The notes: generated by a model from the sequence alone, not told the origin. A stretch of DNA of 64,000 nt from Enterovibrio coralii (GCF_001559595.1 NZ_LNTY01000032.1:62001-126000), one strand, 5' to 3'; positions 1-11,716 are shown, numbered from the stretch's first letter. Numbers and translations are program-made.

Positions 1-669
1 GATTGCAATCCGCTATTCCCGGCTTTGGATAGTGCGCTGCGTGCTGGCCGCCATATTGCCAGCGAAGATCTGGATAACCACGCGTATCTGATTGAGTTTG
101 AAACACCGCTGCAGCATTTTTATCAGCGTTACAACGCCGAACTCGTACGCGCGCCGGAAGGCTTTTTCTACCTGCGTCCACGCTCAACGTCTTTGATTGG
201 ACGTAGCGTATTGTCTGAGCTGGACATGCTGGTGGGTAAGGTATTGTGTTTCCTTTACCTGAGCCCAGAGCGTCTGGCGCAGGAAGGTATTTTTACCACC
301 CAAGAGCTGTTTGATGAACTGCTGACACTGGCTGATGAGAAAAAACTCATGAGGCTGGTGACGCTACGTGCGAGCGGTTCTGACCTTGATCGCGAAAAGC
401 TTTACGACAAAGTCAAAACGTCACTTCGTCGTTTGCGTCGTTTGGGCATGATTGTGCCAATCGGTGAAAACGGCAAATTCCGTGTAAGTGAAGCAACGTT
501 CCGCTTCGGTGCGGATGTGCGTGCGGGTGATGACATGCGCGAAGCGCAACTCCGTCTGATCCGTGACGGTGAAGCTGTGATCCACACGCAAGAGCATGCG
601 CAATCGAGCCTGCTGCGTGAAGATCACGACGAAGAACGCGATGAAGATGATCAGGAGGTTCAGGCATGA
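1..669 (+). CDS. mukE: Chromosome partition protein MukE (5' end outside window)
   Basis: MukE is the kleisin-associated winged-helix subunit of the MukBEF condensin, which compacts and segregates the chromosome; it bridges MukF and the MukB heads. The reading frame is open from base 1 (Asp-Cys-Asn-Pro-Leu-Phe-Pro-Ala-Leu), matching the MukE segment just after its N-terminus, so only about ten or so codons lie outside. A TTG at 25 is internal, not the start. The charged C-terminal tail ([14 protein letters not shown]) is family-typical. The stop overlaps the mukB start by four bases (ATGA at 666-669), indicating translational coupling. Identification rests on the protein sequence and the adjacent mukB. 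Confidence 0.95.
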   Translation, partial: DCNPLFPALDSALRAGRHIASEDLDNHAYLIEFETPLQHFYQRYNAELVRAPEGFFYLRPRSTSLIGRSVLSELDMLVGKVLCFLYLSPERLAQEGIFTTQELFDELLTLADEKKLMRLVTLRASGSDLDREKLYDKVKTSLRRLRRLGMIVPIGENGKFRVSEATFRFGADVRAGDDMREAQLRLIRDGEAVIHTQEHAQSSLLREDHDEERDEDDQEVQA

Positions 670-3600
670 GCATGACCCAACGCGGTAAATACCAATCGCT
701 GACCATGGTCAACTGGAACGGCTTCTTCGCGCGTACCTTTGACATCGATAACTTGGTCACCACGCTTTCTGGCGGTAACGGTGCCGGTAAATCCACCACC
801 ATGGCGGCATTTATCACAGCCCTTATTCCAGACCAAAGCCTGCTGCACTTCCGTAACACCACGGAAGCGGGTAGCTCTACCGCATCTCGTGACAAAGGTC
901 TTCACGGTAAGTTGAAGCCGGGCGCGTGTTATGCGGCACTGGACGTGATTAACTCACGTAACCAACGCATTTTGTTCGGTGTGCGTCTTCAGCAAGTGGC
1001 TGGCCGTGATAAGAAAGTGGATATCAAACCTTTCATCGTTCAAGGTCTGCCTGCGAACGTGAAAGTCACTGACGTTCTGATTGAAAGCGTATCGGCAAAC
1101 CAAGTGCGTGTTCGTCAGCTAAATGAAGTGAAAGACGCACTGGGCCAATACGAAACCGCGCATTTCAAAGCGTTCCAATCGGTTACTGATTACCACGCGC
1201 AAATGTTTGAGTTCGGTGCATTGCCGAAGAAGCTGCGTAACTCAACCGACCGTTCTAAGTTCTACCGTCTGATCGAAGCATCGCTTTACGGTGGTATTTC
1301 GAGCGCGATTACCAAGTCGCTGCGTGATTACTTGCTGCCGCAAAATGGCGGTGTGAAGAAAGCCTTCCAAGACATGGAAGTAGCTCTTCGCGAAAACCGT
1401 ATGACGCTGGAAGCGATCAAGCTGACTCAACGCGACCGTGACTTGTTCAAACACTTGATCACGGAATCGACCAATTATGTTGCGTCGGATTATATGCGTC
1501 ACGCCAACGAGCGTCGCAACAAGCTTGAACAAGCGATGAAGCGTCGTGGAGAGCTTCTGGGTGCTCGTCGTCAGTTGGATGACTTCCAAGGCACGTTCGG
1601 CCGTATGACCGACGAGCTGGATGCATTGACTGAAACCCAATCGCACCTAGAGTTGGATCACCAAGCTGCTTCTGACCACCTGCAATTGGTTCAAACTGCT
1701 GTTCGCCAACAAGAGAAAGTAGAGCGTTACCAAGAAGATTTGGAAGAGCTGGCTATTCGTCTTGAAGAGCAAATGATGGTTGTTGAAGAAGCAACCGAAC
1801 AGCTCGTGATGGCGGAAGAGCAGGCACACCTCTCTGAAGAAGAAGTTGATAGTCTGAAAACCCAGCTTGCTGATTACCAACAAGCACTGGATATGCAGCA
1901 AACCCGTGCGTTGCAATACCAACAAGCGGTTAAAGCACTGGAAAAAGCCCAAGAGCTAACAGAAAACGACGATCTGACTCAAGACAACGCCGTCGAGCTG
2001 CTGTCTTCGCTGAAAGCTGACGAAGAACGTCAAACCTCTGAGCTTCTAAGTCTGAAACATAAGTTGGATCTGTCTTCTGCGGCAGCGAAACAGTTTGATC
2101 GTGGTTTGGAATTGGTTCGCAGCATTGCAGGTCAAGTTGAACGCGGTGACGCGGCTGCGAAAGCCCGTGAAGTGATTGCAAAAGGCCGTGAGTTTGCCTC
2201 ATTGGCAGCAAACGCAGACCAACTGGCAGCGCAGCATCGCGACCTTGAGCGTCAAATGCGCAGCTTCCAACAAGCCAAGACCTTGTCTGAGCAATACCAA
2301 CGTCAGTTCTCAACCACAGTCGTTAGCGAAGACGCTGTTGAACTTGAGATGGCGCGCCAGCAAGAGCGTCTTGAATCAGCGGAAGAATCGGTTGGTGAGC
2401 AGGGCGAGAAAACGCGTGAACTGCACCGTAACGAGAACGAATTTAACGCGAAAATCGCTGAATTTGAAAAAGTTGCGCCGGCTTGGATTGCTGCGCAAGA
2501 GTCACTAGAGAAGCTGGCTGAGCAATCTGGCGAAGAGCTTTACGATAACCAAGCGGTTCTGGACACCATGCAGAAAGTCATGGCGAAAGAGCGTGAAACG
2601 CTGGATACCCGTGACAAGTTAGCGGCAGAAAAACAAGCACTGGAAGCAGAAATCGAACGTCTGGCACAGCCTGGCGGTAGCGACGATGCTCGTCTGCAAT
2701 CACTGGCTGACACACTTGGCGGTACGCTGCTTTCTGAAATCTACGATGACATCACCATGGATGATGCACCGTACTTCTCTGCGCTTTACGGTCCAGCTCG
2801 TCATGCGATCGTTGTGCCTGATCTGAAAGGCATCAAAGAGAAGCTGGTTGATATCGAAGATTGTCCAGAAGACCTTTACATCATTGAAGGTGAAGCGGAA
2901 GGCTTTGATGACAGTGTCTTCGATGCAGATGAAATGGAAGGTGCGGTTTGTGTTCACCTGAATGACCGTCAACTTCGCTACTCGCGTTTCCCGAAAGTAC
3001 CATTGTTTGGTCGCGCGGCGCGTGAGCACCGTTTGGAAATCTTGCGTGAAAAACGTGAAGAGTTGGTAGAAAACTACGCGAAAGAATCGTTTGATTCCCA
3101 GAAACTTCAGCGTTTGACCCAAAGCTTCAACCAATTCGTTTCTCACCACATGAGTGTGGCGTTCAACGAAGACCCTGAAGCGGCACTGAAAGATCTGCGT
3201 GAAAAACGCAGCAGCGTTCAGCGTCAACTGGCGCAGCTTCGCGAAAGCGAGCAGCAAATTCGCAGCCAACTGACGGGCGCGAAAGAAGCGATCGCTCTGT
3301 TGAACAAACTTCAGCACGTTGTAAGCGCACTGGAAGATGAAACGCTGGAAGCGCGTTTAGAAGAAGTGGAAAGCCGTTTGTCTCAAGCAGACGAAGCACG
3401 TCACTTCACGCGTGAGCACGGTAAAGCACTGGCAGAGCTAGAGAACCTCGTTTCTACTCTGGACGCGGACCCAGAGCAATTCGATGCACTGAATGAAGCA
3501 TACCAACAAGCTGATGTGTCACTTCAATCACTGAAGAAGACACTGTTTGCCCTGTCTGATCTGGTTGAACGTCGTCATCACTTCGGTTACGAAGATGCGT

Positions 3601-5135
3601 TGGCATTGCTGGATAAGAGCAGCGAACTGAATGAGCAGTTGAAAGCCAAGCTGGTGGACGCTGAGCGTGCACGTACACGTTCACGTGAGCACGTGAAACA
3701 AGTGCGTGACCAAGTGAACCAATATAACCAACTGTTGGCGTCACTGAAGAGTTCACACCAAGCCAAGCAAGAAACCGTTGCGGAATTCAAGCGTGAACTG
3801 GTTGAGTTGGGTGTTCGTGCGGATGTGGAAGCAGAGGAACGTGCACGCATTCGTCGTGATGAACTGCATGCACAACTGTCACAATCTCGCAGTCGTAAGA
3901 GCGAACTAGAGAAAGGCCTGACGTCGATTGAGCTAGAGATGAAGTCTCTGGTGAAAACGCTGAAGAAAGCAGGCAAAGAATACACCGATCTGCGTACGTT
4001 CGTGGTCAACGCGAAAGCGGGCTGGGTAGGTGTTCTGAAAATTGCTCGCACCAGCAACGTTGAGAAGCAACTGAACCGCCGTGAAATGGCGTACATGTCT
4101 GCAGATGAACTGCGTTCCCTGTCGGATAAATCACTGGGTGCGCTGCGTCTGGCGGTGGCTGACAATGAAACGCTACGCGATGCACTACGCGCGTCGGAAG
4201 ACATGGCACGCCCAGAGCGTAAAGTCCTGTTCTACGTGGCGGTTTACCAACATCTACGTGAGCGTATTCGCCACGACATCATTCGTACCGATGACCCAGT
4301 CGAAGCGATTGAAGAGATGGAAGTGGAGCTGGCTCGCCTGACTGAAGAACTGACACAACGTGAGAAACGTTTGGCCATCAGTTCCGAATCGGTAGCGAAC
4401 ATCATTCGCAAGACGATTCAGCGCGAACAAAACCGCATTCGTCTGTTGAACCAAGGCTTGTCTAATATTGCTTTCGGTCAGGTGAAAGGTGTGCGTCTAA
4501 ATGTGTCTATCCGTGATACGCATGCGCAACTGCTGGCTGGTTTGGCTGAAAATGCCGAGCAACATCAGGACTTGTTCGGTAACAACCGTCTGACTTTCTC
4601 TGAAGCAATGGCGAAACTGTTCCAGCGTTTGAACCCGCATATCGACATGGGTCAACGTTCACCACAAGTATTGGGTGAAGAACTGCTGGATTACCGTAAC
4701 TACCTGGAACTGGGCATTGAAGTTAACCGTGGTACTGACGGTTGGCTGCAAGCTGAATCGGGTGCACTGTCTACTGGTGAGGCGATCGGTACAGGTCAAG
4801 CTATCCTGTTGATGGTTGTACAGAGCTGGGAAGAAGAATCTCGCCGCCTACGCGGTAAAGATGTGATTCCTTGTCGTCTGTTGTTCTTGGATGAGGCCGC
4901 GCGTCTGGATGCGAAGTCTATCTCGACGCTGTTCGAACTGTGTCATCGTCTGGATATGCAGCTACTGATTGCAGCACCAGAAAACATCAGCCCAGAGCAG
5001 GGTACTACCTACAAACTGGTACGTAAGATCTTTAACGACAAAGAACACGTGCACGTAGTTGGTTTGCGTGGCTTCGGTGAGATGTCTAAAGTCTCGACAC
5101 CAGTCCAAGAAGCGTTGGAAATCGCTGAACAGTAA
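666..5135 (+). CDS. mukB: Chromosome partition protein MukB (SMC-like ATPase)
   Basis: MukB is the SMC-like ATPase of MukBEF; it forms DNA-entrapping dimers that condense the chromosome. The 1489-residue protein matches the usual length of about 1486. The N-terminal head has a Walker [10 protein letters not shown], at residues 36-44. Long Glu/Gln/Arg-rich coiled coils flank a hinge around residues 670-790. The C-terminal head carries an ABC-like signature ([11 protein letters not shown]) and a Walker [12 protein letters not shown], with the catalytic Asp-Glu near 1409-1410. The start overlaps the mukE stop, and an AGGAGG-like ribosome site (gatcaggaggttcaggc) lies just upstream. A strong hairpin follows the gene. 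In E. coli ldtD comes next; here about 12 kb intervene. Confidence 0.98.
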   Translation: MSMTQRGKYQSLTMVNWNGFFARTFDIDNLVTTLSGGNGAGKSTTMAAFITALIPDQSLLHFRNTTEAGSSTASRDKGLHGKLKPGACYAALDVINSRNQRILFGVRLQQVAGRDKKVDIKPFIVQGLPANVKVTDVLIESVSANQVRVRQLNEVKDALGQYETAHFKAFQSVTDYHAQMFEFGALPKKLRNSTDRSKFYRLIEASLYGGISSAITKSLRDYLLPQNGGVKKAFQDMEVALRENRMTLEAIKLTQRDRDLFKHLITESTNYVASDYMRHANERRNKLEQAMKRRGELLGARRQLDDFQGTFGRMTDELDALTETQSHLELDHQAASDHLQLVQTAVRQQEKVERYQEDLEELAIRLEEQMMVVEEATEQLVMAEEQAHLSEEEVDSLKTQLADYQQALDMQQTRALQYQQAVKALEKAQELTENDDLTQDNAVELLSSLKADEERQTSELLSLKHKLDLSSAAAKQFDRGLELVRSIAGQVERGDAAAKAREVIAKGREFASLAANADQLAAQHRDLERQMRSFQQAKTLSEQYQRQFSTTVVSEDAVELEMARQQERLESAEESVGEQGEKTRELHRNENEFNAKIAEFEKVAPAWIAAQESLEKLAEQSGEELYDNQAVLDTMQKVMAKERETLDTRDKLAAEKQALEAEIERLAQPGGSDDARLQSLADTLGGTLLSEIYDDITMDDAPYFSALYGPARHAIVVPDLKGIKEKLVDIEDCPEDLYIIEGEAEGFDDSVFDADEMEGAVCVHLNDRQLRYSRFPKVPLFGRAAREHRLEILREKREELVENYAKESFDSQKLQRLTQSFNQFVSHHMSVAFNEDPEAALKDLREKRSSVQRQLAQLRESEQQIRSQLTGAKEAIALLNKLQHVVSALEDETLEARLEEVESRLSQADEARHFTREHGKALAELENLVSTLDADPEQFDALNEAYQQADVSLQSLKKTLFALSDLVERRHHFGYEDALALLDKSSELNEQLKAKLVDAERARTRSREHVKQVRDQVNQYNQLLASLKSSHQAKQETVAEFKRELVELGVRADVEAEERARIRRDELHAQLSQSRSRKSELEKGLTSIELEMKSLVKTLKKAGKEYTDLRTFVVNAKAGWVGVLKIARTSNVEKQLNRREMAYMSADELRSLSDKSLGALRLAVADNETLRDALRASEDMARPERKVLFYVAVYQHLRERIRHDIIRTDDPVEAIEEMEVELARLTEELTQREKRLAISSESVANIIRKTIQREQNRIRLLNQGLSNIAFGQVKGVRLNVSIRDTHAQLLAGLAENAEQHQDLFGNNRLTFSEAMAKLFQRLNPHIDMGQRSPQVLGEELLDYRNYLELGIEVNRGTDGWLQAESGALSTGEAIGTGQAILLMVVQSWEEESRRLRGKDVIPCRLLFLDEAARLDAKSISTLFELCHRLDMQLLIAAPENISPEQGTTYKLVRKIFNDKEHVHVVGLRGFGEMSKVSTPVQEALEIAEQ

Positions 5136-5151
5136 AGCGAACAATAAGATG

Positions 5152-5179
5152 AAAAGGCCAGAAAAAGCTGGCCTTTTTA
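5152..5179 (+). terminator. Rho-independent terminator after mukB
   Basis: A 9-bp perfect stem (AAAAGGCCA at 5152-5160, TGGCCTTTT at 5169-5177) with an 8-base loop and a T-rich 3' side lies 16 bases after the mukB stop. It should end the mukFEB transcript. From here to 5423 the DNA is very AT-rich and holds no gene; it probably carries the promoter of the following hydrolase. Confidence 0.85.
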
Positions 5180-5423
5180 TTGGATGATTTTTGAATATAA
5201 AATACGAAACTATTTATAGTTAGAGTTGTTATTTTATATAAATTAATTTTCAGTCTTGAAATTGCAATATCAAATTGTTATTAGCTGATGAAATTTTATT
5301 TTTGTTAGTTACATCATTGCGTTAAACTCATCTTGTTATTCGCCCTTTAAAAAACTTTCACTTGAACAACATTTGTGCGTCGACTTTAATTCCCGCGATT
5401 AAATTAATAAAGGAACACAATAA

Positions 5424-6164
5424 ATGGATGTTTCAGTAAAAGGCAGTGGACAATCAATCATACTACTTCCGGGATTATTTGCCGGAGGGTGGATTTGGGA
5501 TGATGTTACAGAACAACTTTTAATCAATGGATTTAAAGTTATTTCTTTTAATGACCCCATTCCAGTAAGCCTGAAAGGCAGCATGGAATATGCCATTAAG
5601 AAAATTGACGAATTAGTTGAACGTTGTGATGACAAACCCATCATCGCCGGCAACTCAATGGGAGCACTGATCTCCCTTGAGTACACAAAAGTCCATCCAA
5701 CTAAGATCAGCGGGCTAATTGTGAGTGGCTCTCCTGGGTTGGCAGAGCTTGAAACAGGAGTGACACTTGCAGATTTAAAAACCGGAGAAGTAAGCGTCGC
5801 GCGAGAGTTAGCTGATCGCGTATTTTTTGACAAAGGCAAAATTCCTCATCATGGCGTCAAAGAAATTGCAGAGCTATTCAGCAATAAACGAGCATTTTTG
5901 AATATTGCTAAGTGGCTAGGGGTAAGTAGAGATTATGATGTCCCTAGCTCTGTGAAAATGATTCCACATGACATTCAATTAATTTGGGGTGACCATGATG
6001 AAATTACCCCAATTTATCCATGGGAGAAATTGGCGGAAACGGAAATAAACCTGAGGGTTAATAAGGTTGTTAATTGTGGTCACAGTCCGATGTTAGAATT
6101 GCCAAGTCAATTTTCTCGTTTAATTTTGGAATATTCTGATTTAATGGTTGAAGCGGCGATATAA
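5424..6164 (+). CDS. Alpha/beta-fold hydrolase
   Basis: A small (246 aa) cytoplasmic alpha/beta hydrolase of unknown substrate. Visible features are an oxyanion-region LPGLFAGGW at residues 15-23, a canonical nucleophile elbow GNSMG with Ser78, an acid region WGDHDE (Asp190 or Asp192), and a C-terminal catalytic His in NCGHSP (His220). This completes a Ser-Asp-His triad, so an active esterase or related enzyme is expected. An AAAGGA ribosome site precedes the ATG. Codon use is more AT-rich than in mukB, suggesting a later acquisition. It stands alone, convergent with the chemoreceptor gene. MhpC/BioH-like carboxylesterase or lactonase activity is possible, but nothing in the context indicates a substrate. 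Confidence 0.8.
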   Translation: MDVSVKGSGQSIILLPGLFAGGWIWDDVTEQLLINGFKVISFNDPIPVSLKGSMEYAIKKIDELVERCDDKPIIAGNSMGALISLEYTKVHPTKISGLIVSGSPGLAELETGVTLADLKTGEVSVARELADRVFFDKGKIPHHGVKEIAELFSNKRAFLNIAKWLGVSRDYDVPSSVKMIPHDIQLIWGDHDEITPIYPWEKLAETEINLRVNKVVNCGHSPMLELPSQFSRLILEYSDLMVEAAI

Positions 6165-6166
6165 AG

Positions 6167-6192
6167 AAAAGCCATAATTAGTATGGGCTTTT
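6167..6192. terminator. Probable bidirectional terminator
   Basis: AAAAGCC (6167-6173) pairs with GGCTTTT (6186-6192), with partial ATA/TAT pairing inside. It sits between the convergent hydrolase and chemoreceptor genes, and both strands have T-rich 3' sides. Confidence 0.55.
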
Positions 6193-6203
6193 GATTATTG
6201 CTC

Positions 6204-8519
6204 TTACGCTATTTTGAACATGCCAATCTGCTCGGTGAGCTGCTTGGCTTGTTCATTAATGTTTCTCGCGGTGTCATCTGTGCTGTGTGTTTTGTCTGAC
6301 ACTTGCTGCGAAGAGCTAGCGATGTTATTTACATTACTCGATATCTCTTCGGTGACAGACGATTGCTCACTCGCCGCGGTCGCGATCTGCGTGTTCATGT
6401 CGTTTATCTCTGTCATCATGTTGGCTATTTGGTCCAGCATTTCGTTGTTCTTATTACAGTTCTCAACACTGCTGGCGACAAAACGGTTTGCGCCTGAAAT
6501 ATCGTTCACAACTTTGTTCGTTTCCGTCTGCAGTGACTCTACTTTTGCACGAATCTCTTCGGTAGACGTCTGGGTTCTGATTGCGAGAGATCGAACTTCG
6601 TCAGCAACGACGGCAAAGCCTCTACCTTGCTCACCTGCACGGGCTGCCTCGATAGCGGCGTTAAGTGCGAGAAGGTTGGTTTGCTCGGCAATGCCTTGAA
6701 TGACGTCTAACACCGACCCAATCGAGTTACTTTCCGCTGAAAGTTGTTGCATGGATTCCGTGGCATCACCCATCTTCGTCGAAAGCTCAGAGATCTCTGA
6801 CACCAAGCGTTGGCCAACTTGTGCGCTTTGTCTGACCGATTGCACCACATTTTCAGACGACTCCGAGGCACTGTTAGCAAACTGTGCCACTTCAGAAATC
6901 GACGCATTCATTTCTGTTGCGGCAGTCGCGACTTGGCTGGAGTTAGAAGCCTGCATATCGACTTCATTTCGCATCGTTTCGATGTTGCTCTGTATTTCAC
7001 TGGATGCCTGACCTAATGATTTCACGGTGTTGTCAGCACCTTTGATGACGCTTAAAAAGTCTTCAAGCATGGCATTCATCGACGTTGAAAGCTCGGTGAT
7101 TTCATCTTTGCCTTTCACATCAAGGCGGATCGTTAAATCATGCGTATTTGCAATGCGTGTGATGCGGTCGGTGAGTGTCGAAATAGGTTTGCTGATGCTG
7201 CCAGCTATTAGCCACGCCATGATGATAGATACGGCAATTAACGCTGCGCCAATTGTCATTGCAATGGTATAGAGCGTCTTCTCAAGATGAACGACTTCAG
7301 CCATCGCCTCTTTCTTGTCAATTTCAGTGATTAACGCCCATTGCTCGCCGAGTATATTCACGTACTTGTAAGCGGCAAACACTTCGGCACCGACATGATT
7401 AACCACGGTCTCAAAGCCAGCTTTGCCGTTCAATGCGGCATTGACATGTGGCGTGTTAACAGGTTGCTGACCCGACGAAGACTCAGTCATCTCGATGCGG
7501 TTTACCACATCCCCGTTAACGCCTGACTGGCGGAGGCTGTTTAGGTATGAGGATTTGTTTTCAACCAGCTGTCGACTTTGAGATCGCATTAGGTTATCTG
7601 GGCCGACAAGAAACGATTCGCCGGTTTCACCCAAGCCATCTTCGCGCCACTTGCCACCGTAAGTCATGATGGCATTGATATTGTCGATAGGCATCTGAAA
7701 GACGAGAACACCAATATTGGTACCGTTTCTTACGACTGGGGTGGCAATGAAAGAAGCAGGGCTATCGTACGAAGGGTAGTAGGGCGAAAAGTCGATAAAC
7801 GAAAACTCGCCTTTCGGTAAGTTTTTCGCATTGTCGAATGCTTGTGCTAAACCGCTGTCTTTGTAAGGACCATCGACTAAGTTAGTAGCGTAATCGAGTT
7901 CCTTAAACACCGAGTACACGATATTACCTGATGTATCGACCAAGAAAATATCGTAGTAACCAAACGACTCAAGGTAGGTGCGATAGTTGGGATGGAAGAT
8001 TTCGTGGATTTCACTGTATGTCGTTCCATCATTCGCTTTGTCCAGCAGATGTTTGTTACCCAATGGATTTTCGTTTAGTCCAATGTAGGCTTGTTGGAGT
8101 AAGCGTCCATTTGTTCCAATACTAGAGAGGGTATCGAGAGATTTGGCTTCCTTAGCATTGGTTTCTTGGTAGGTTTTTCCAAATTCATTGGTGTAGTAGT
8201 CACGCAGTTTTTGCGCTTGGTTGGCTTCAGGAAACGTTTCTGTGTTAACGCTCTTGAAGCTTTTCGAAAACTGCAACATCGCGTCTTCGGTCATTGTTGA
8301 GTTTGCGAGGTTGATGATCTGTTTGCTGATCCCTTCAAAATACTTCTCGATTTCAGATTTCTTTACTTCTCTGACTGAAAGGAGTTGGTTCTGTACTTGA
8401 TGTTCTAGTGCTGTGCTCGAGGTGTTCGTAGCCGTAATCGTTAACAAGGCTGCAGTGGCGATGACTGCAAATGCACTCATACCAACAAAGGCGGCTTTAA
8501 TTTTTGTTGAAATTTTCAT
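6204..8519 (-). CDS. Methyl-accepting chemotaxis protein, Cache-type sensor
   Basis: Inner-membrane chemoreceptor that would signal to CheA/CheW. TM1 is at about residues 7-29. A large periplasmic region of about 380 residues follows, with dCache-like character ([14 protein letters not shown] and a [10 protein letters not shown] segment). TM2 (about 416-440) and a HAMP domain come next. The long cytoplasmic coiled coil has the invariant hairpin tip [20 protein letters not shown] followed by [12 protein letters not shown]. No C-terminal NWETF-like pentapeptide is present. I chose the ATG at 8519 (MKISTKI) because GGAG lies 9 bases upstream; an in-frame TTG at 8534 overlaps that site. The ligand cannot be told, though Cache receptors commonly bind amino or organic acids. 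No neighbouring chemotaxis genes. Confidence 0.92.
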   Translation of the reverse strand: MKISTKIKAAFVGMSAFAVIATAALLTITATNTSSTALEHQVQNQLLSVREVKKSEIEKYFEGISKQIINLANSTMTEDAMLQFSKSFKSVNTETFPEANQAQKLRDYYTNEFGKTYQETNAKEAKSLDTLSSIGTNGRLLQQAYIGLNENPLGNKHLLDKANDGTTYSEIHEIFHPNYRTYLESFGYYDIFLVDTSGNIVYSVFKELDYATNLVDGPYKDSGLAQAFDNAKNLPKGEFSFIDFSPYYPSYDSPASFIATPVVRNGTNIGVLVFQMPIDNINAIMTYGGKWREDGLGETGESFLVGPDNLMRSQSRQLVENKSSYLNSLRQSGVNGDVVNRIEMTESSSGQQPVNTPHVNAALNGKAGFETVVNHVGAEVFAAYKYVNILGEQWALITEIDKKEAMAEVVHLEKTLYTIAMTIGAALIAVSIIMAWLIAGSISKPISTLTDRITRIANTHDLTIRLDVKGKDEITELSTSMNAMLEDFLSVIKGADNTVKSLGQASSEIQSNIETMRNEVDMQASNSSQVATAATEMNASISEVAQFANSASESSENVVQSVRQSAQVGQRLVSEISELSTKMGDATESMQQLSAESNSIGSVLDVIQGIAEQTNLLALNAAIEAARAGEQGRGFAVVADEVRSLAIRTQTSTEEIRAKVESLQTETNKVVNDISGANRFVASSVENCNKNNEMLDQIANMMTEINDMNTQIATAASEQSSVTEEISSNVNNIASSSQQVSDKTHSTDDTARNINEQAKQLTEQIGMFKIA

Positions 8520-8846
8520 GTTAGTCCGCTCCAAATACGTTACATCTGTTGCTCATATAACACTCTAAGTGTAGGTAATATTCAGCATTAAATGCCCAGA
8601 ACGCTGCATTTTTGCGTGTGTTCTCTCTAACCCTATGAAATAGATGGTTTTAAAATTTAAGCCTTTGATTACAGATAGATAGTGGGGATGACGTACTGTC
8701 TAATTTGGAATGTTTGATGCATAAAAGGCATTCAAGAGTGACACTTTTTGGCAATGTTTGCTGAGAAGGGGTGTCTGTGATGTTAGACAGATGATTTGTG
8801 CTTCAAGATGTCTAACACCACAAGAGGTTAGGGTAACAAACTATTA
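8520..8846. other. Intergenic region with inverted repeat
   Basis: These 327 bases hold no convincing gene. They contain the chemoreceptor promoter (minus strand) and the space downstream of the GNAT gene. The notable element is the inverted repeat at 8781-8817, described separately, with a partial third copy of its half-site (TGTCTAA) at 8698-8704. Confidence 0.5.
8781..8817. repeat. Inverted repeat TGTTAGACA / TGTCTAACA
   Basis: TGTTAGACA at 8781-8789 and its exact reverse complement at 8809-8817 are separated by 19 bases. There is no T-run, so it is not a standard terminator. The wide spacing with 9-bp perfect arms fits a two-site operator or an RNA hairpin. It lies about 30 bases beyond the GNAT stop and about 260 bases upstream of the chemoreceptor start. 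Function unknown. Confidence 0.45.
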
Positions 8847-9344
8847 TTAAATCGCTTTTTCTAATATAGCGACGGAGTAATACTGCTCAAATTTATAGCC
8901 AGCTTCGGAAAGCACACCGACTTGTTTGAATCCAAATTTCTCATGCAATTTCAATGAGGCAGGGTTCGGTAAGGTGATAACAGAGTAAATTCGATGAATA
9001 TCTGAGCCTTCAATCGCATCAAGCAAGGCTTGCATCAATTCTGATCCTGCGCCTTTCCCTGCATATTGATGATGCAAGTAGATAGTCAATTCACTACTTA
9101 CTCGATACGCCAACTTTTCACGAAATTCGTTGTTGTAAGCAAACCCAATCACCTTGCCATTATCATCTTCTTTGACGAGGACGTGATAGATATCGCTGTT
9201 GTGGTTGATTTTATTAAACCACGCCAGCCTTTGCTCTGAAGACCATGCCTCATAATCAAAGGTGATGGAAGTATGCTCAATGTAGTGATTGTATATGGCA
9301 TTGATGGTATCTAAGTCATCAATGCGAGCGTTTCTGACTGTCAT
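8847..9344 (-). CDS. GNAT N-acetyltransferase, MnaT/phosphinothricin-acetyltransferase type
   Basis: A 165-residue cytoplasmic GNAT of the Pat/MnaT (YncA) group, which transfers acetyl from acetyl-CoA to the amino group of small amino-acid-like substrates such as methionine derivatives or phosphinothricin. The N-terminus (VRNARIDDLDTINAIYNHYI) and the following TSITFDYE segment are typical of the group. The acetyl-CoA loop is QYAGKGAGSELMQALL, and LHEKFGF is the C-terminal GNAT motif. GAGG precedes the ATG by 7 bases. The gene lies 12 bases downstream of the racemase gene on the same strand, so the two are probably co-transcribed and may both act on amino acids. The substrate is not determined. 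Confidence 0.85.
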   Translation of the reverse strand: MTVRNARIDDLDTINAIYNHYIEHTSITFDYEAWSSEQRLAWFNKINHNSDIYHVLVKEDDNGKVIGFAYNNEFREKLAYRVSSELTIYLHHQYAGKGAGSELMQALLDAIEGSDIHRIYSVITLPNPASLKLHEKFGFKQVGVLSEAGYKFEQYYSVAILEKAI

Positions 9345-9356
9345 GCTAAACCTCGA

Positions 9357-10052
9357 TCAGTCTTTTTCAAGTGCCAGTTTCACGGCCGCAAGTGCGTGTA
9401 AATCGGTCGTATCATAAAGCGGTACATCAGTATGATTCTGTTGGACAAGCAGTCCGATTTCAGTACAACCAAGAATAACGCCCTGCGCACCTGCTGTTTG
9501 AAGGTCATCAATCACCGCCAGATATTGCTGTCTCGAATGAGATTTGATTTCGCCTTGGCAAAGCTCTTGATAAATGATCTCGTGAACGACGTCTTGTTGC
9601 CATTCTGGAGGGACTGAGACTGTGATTCCATGCTGCTCCAAACGCTCTTTGTAGAAGGGTTGCGACATGGTGAACCTTGTACCCAACAAACCGACATGCG
9701 TAATGCCGTTTTCTTTTAGTGCTAACGCTGTGGCGTCTGCAATGTGGAGGAGAGGAATAGAAACAGCAGCTTGTACGTCGGCTGCGACTTTATGCATGGT
9801 GTTGGTGGCAATAACAATAAAGTCAGCACCTGCGGTTTCCAGTTTTTTGGCTTCTTGTGCCAAGACGTGAGCAGATTTGTCCCAATCACCGGCGCGTTGA
9901 TAGGCTTCGATTTCCGCGAAATTGACGCTACTCATCAATATCTTTGACGAATGATGTCCACCCAGTTCGCGTTTTGTGTATTGGTTTAGCAGACGATAGT
10001 AAACGATGGTTGATTCCCAGCTCATACCACCAATTACGCCGATTGTTTTCAT
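9357..10052 (-). CDS. Aspartate/glutamate racemase family protein (YgeA/RacD-like)
   Basis: A PLP-independent amino-acid racemase of the Asp/Glu racemase superfamily, 231 aa, close to E. coli YgeA (an L-Asp/Glu-specific racemase). It begins MKTIGVIGGMSWESTIVYYR as that family does. The two catalytic positions of YgeA, a Thr and a Cys, are both visible: Thr83 in ATNTMHK and Cys195 in LGCTEIGLL. The Thr in place of the first Cys suggests the YgeA subgroup and not classic two-Cys aspartate racemases. It is the first gene of a pair with the GNAT gene. A role in D-amino acid turnover or use is likely; the in vivo substrate is inferred only. Confidence 0.87.
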   Translation of the reverse strand: MKTIGVIGGMSWESTIVYYRLLNQYTKRELGGHHSSKILMSSVNFAEIEAYQRAGDWDKSAHVLAQEAKKLETAGADFIVIATNTMHKVAADVQAAVSIPLLHIADATALALKENGITHVGLLGTRFTMSQPFYKERLEQHGITVSVPPEWQQDVVHEIIYQELCQGEIKSHSRQQYLAVIDDLQTAGAQGVILGCTEIGLLVQQNHTDVPLYDTTDLHALAAVKLALEKD

Positions 10053-10256
10053 GTACGATTATTCCTTTAAGCGAGATTATTGGGATCCAAACAGCAATAA
10101 AACCTAGTGTTTCAAATAGAGGTATCACAAAACGGGAAGTTGAACTAACAAAAAGTTTTTAAGATAAGGTGAAGAAATTCGATACGTTAGCTAAAACAGG
10201 GAAGGGTGCCTGTCGCAGAAAATGGCGATGATGTAATAGAAGCTCGTGCTATGACA

Positions 10257-11476
10257 TCAAGTATGCGTACTTTGCATTGTGGCTCCAACCCCTTTCAACC
10301 ATTGTTGATACCAGCCAGGTAACGCTTCTAAGGGGCGAGGACGGCTAATCAAAAAGCCTTGCAACAAAATGCCGGGATAGCGTGATGTCAGATAATTGAG
10401 GTCTTCAAAAAACTCAATACCCTCAGCAACCAAATCCACTTGAAACTTTTCGGCGATATCCGTTAAAGAACTCACGATAACTTGGCTGAATTGATCGCTA
10501 TGGATCTGATTGATCAACGTTCGGTCAATTTTGACTCAGTGAAAGGCAAGCTTCTAAGTTGCTGAATGTTTGTAAAACCCGTACCAAAGTCATCAAGGGA
10601 CAAGCCGTAGCCTCTGATTCTCAGTCTGTTCAAAGACTCCATTTGTTCAGAAGATTTCAACGCATATTCTTCGGTTATCTCTAGGACAACACGTGACTTA
10701 TCAATGTCCTTTGACTCAAAGAGTGCTTCAAGACGATTAGGTATTTCTAAGTCACCCAATTGCTGTGGAGAGAGATTGATACTGACTTTTACCTGTTCAC
10801 CGAAGATACGGGACAACTGCTGCATGTCACATGCCGTCTTCTCTGCGAGTTGCATCGTTAACAGATCCATCAAGTCATGCTCGATGGCGGTGGGGATAAA
10901 CCTGCCGGGAAGTACCGCATCCGTTTCCGAAGGCAACTTGATACGCGCGAGGACTTCCAAGCTCTCTACCAAGTTGTTTTCTGGATTGAGTTTAGGTTGA
11001 TAGTAGGGGATGATTTGGTGGCGCATGATGCAATCAAGAAGCTCATCTTTTGTCATCTTCTTGAAGTTAATGAACTTCCTTTCTTCCATTTGGGTCATGC
11101 GGTCGAAAATCAATCGTAACCCATCAGGGGTAATGGGTTTTGTGATATTTCCAAGTAAGCATACCTGTTGTTGTCTAGCTACCTCAGCTGCCAATTCGAT
11201 GATGCGAACATCCAGATCCGAGATAATACAAATCCCACCTTGGTATCGAATTTCACCCAGTTCACGGATCACAGCCATGCCATCGATTTCTGGCATGTTC
11301 AGGTCGGTGAATACCATATCGAACAGTTTTGGAGATCGTTTGACTTGTTCAAGAGCCTTTCGCGGCGACGAATGCGTGCACACGTCTTCGTATCCGAGTT
11401 CAGTCAACATTGACTTCATCACTGCCAATATCGATTCAGAATCATCTATGACCAGTACACGTCTTGCCCGCTTCAT
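10257..11476 (-). pseudogene. REC-EAL response regulator, c-di-GMP phosphodiesterase, one-base frameshift
   Basis: Receiver-plus-EAL protein resembling RocR, predicted to hydrolyse c-di-GMP under phosphorelay control. The REC domain (residues 5-125) has the acidic pair VIDDSES, the phospho-acceptor Asp in FTDLNMPEIDG, and Lys in NITKP. The EAL domain keeps EVLAR, SINLSP, EITEE and DDFGTG. After SLPFTESK the frame runs into a stop (10514-10516), while another frame continues with IDRTLINQ, EGIEFFEDL and QGFLISRP to 10257. Adding one A to the A4 run (plus-strand T at 10529-10532) restores a 406-residue protein. tRNA-Lys slippage by one base on this run could also give full-length product. Mutation, slippage and consensus error remain open. 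Confidence 0.85.
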
Positions 11477-11716
11477 GTTGCTCTCACTATTAATACGAAA
11501 GTCTCACAGTAAAGTTAGATTCTACTGAGTGGAAATCAACATTAAATGCATGGGTAATTGAAGTGCATGTCCAGAAACCTGACATTCATCTTTTATTTTT
11601 TAGAAAGTTATGTATGGAAAATTAATTTTAAAAAATAAGTATGCACTAATGTAGTGACATAAAAAGCAAGGTTATTCGAGAGAGGATTCAGAAAGGTGGT
11701 TTAAGGCAGGGAAAAA

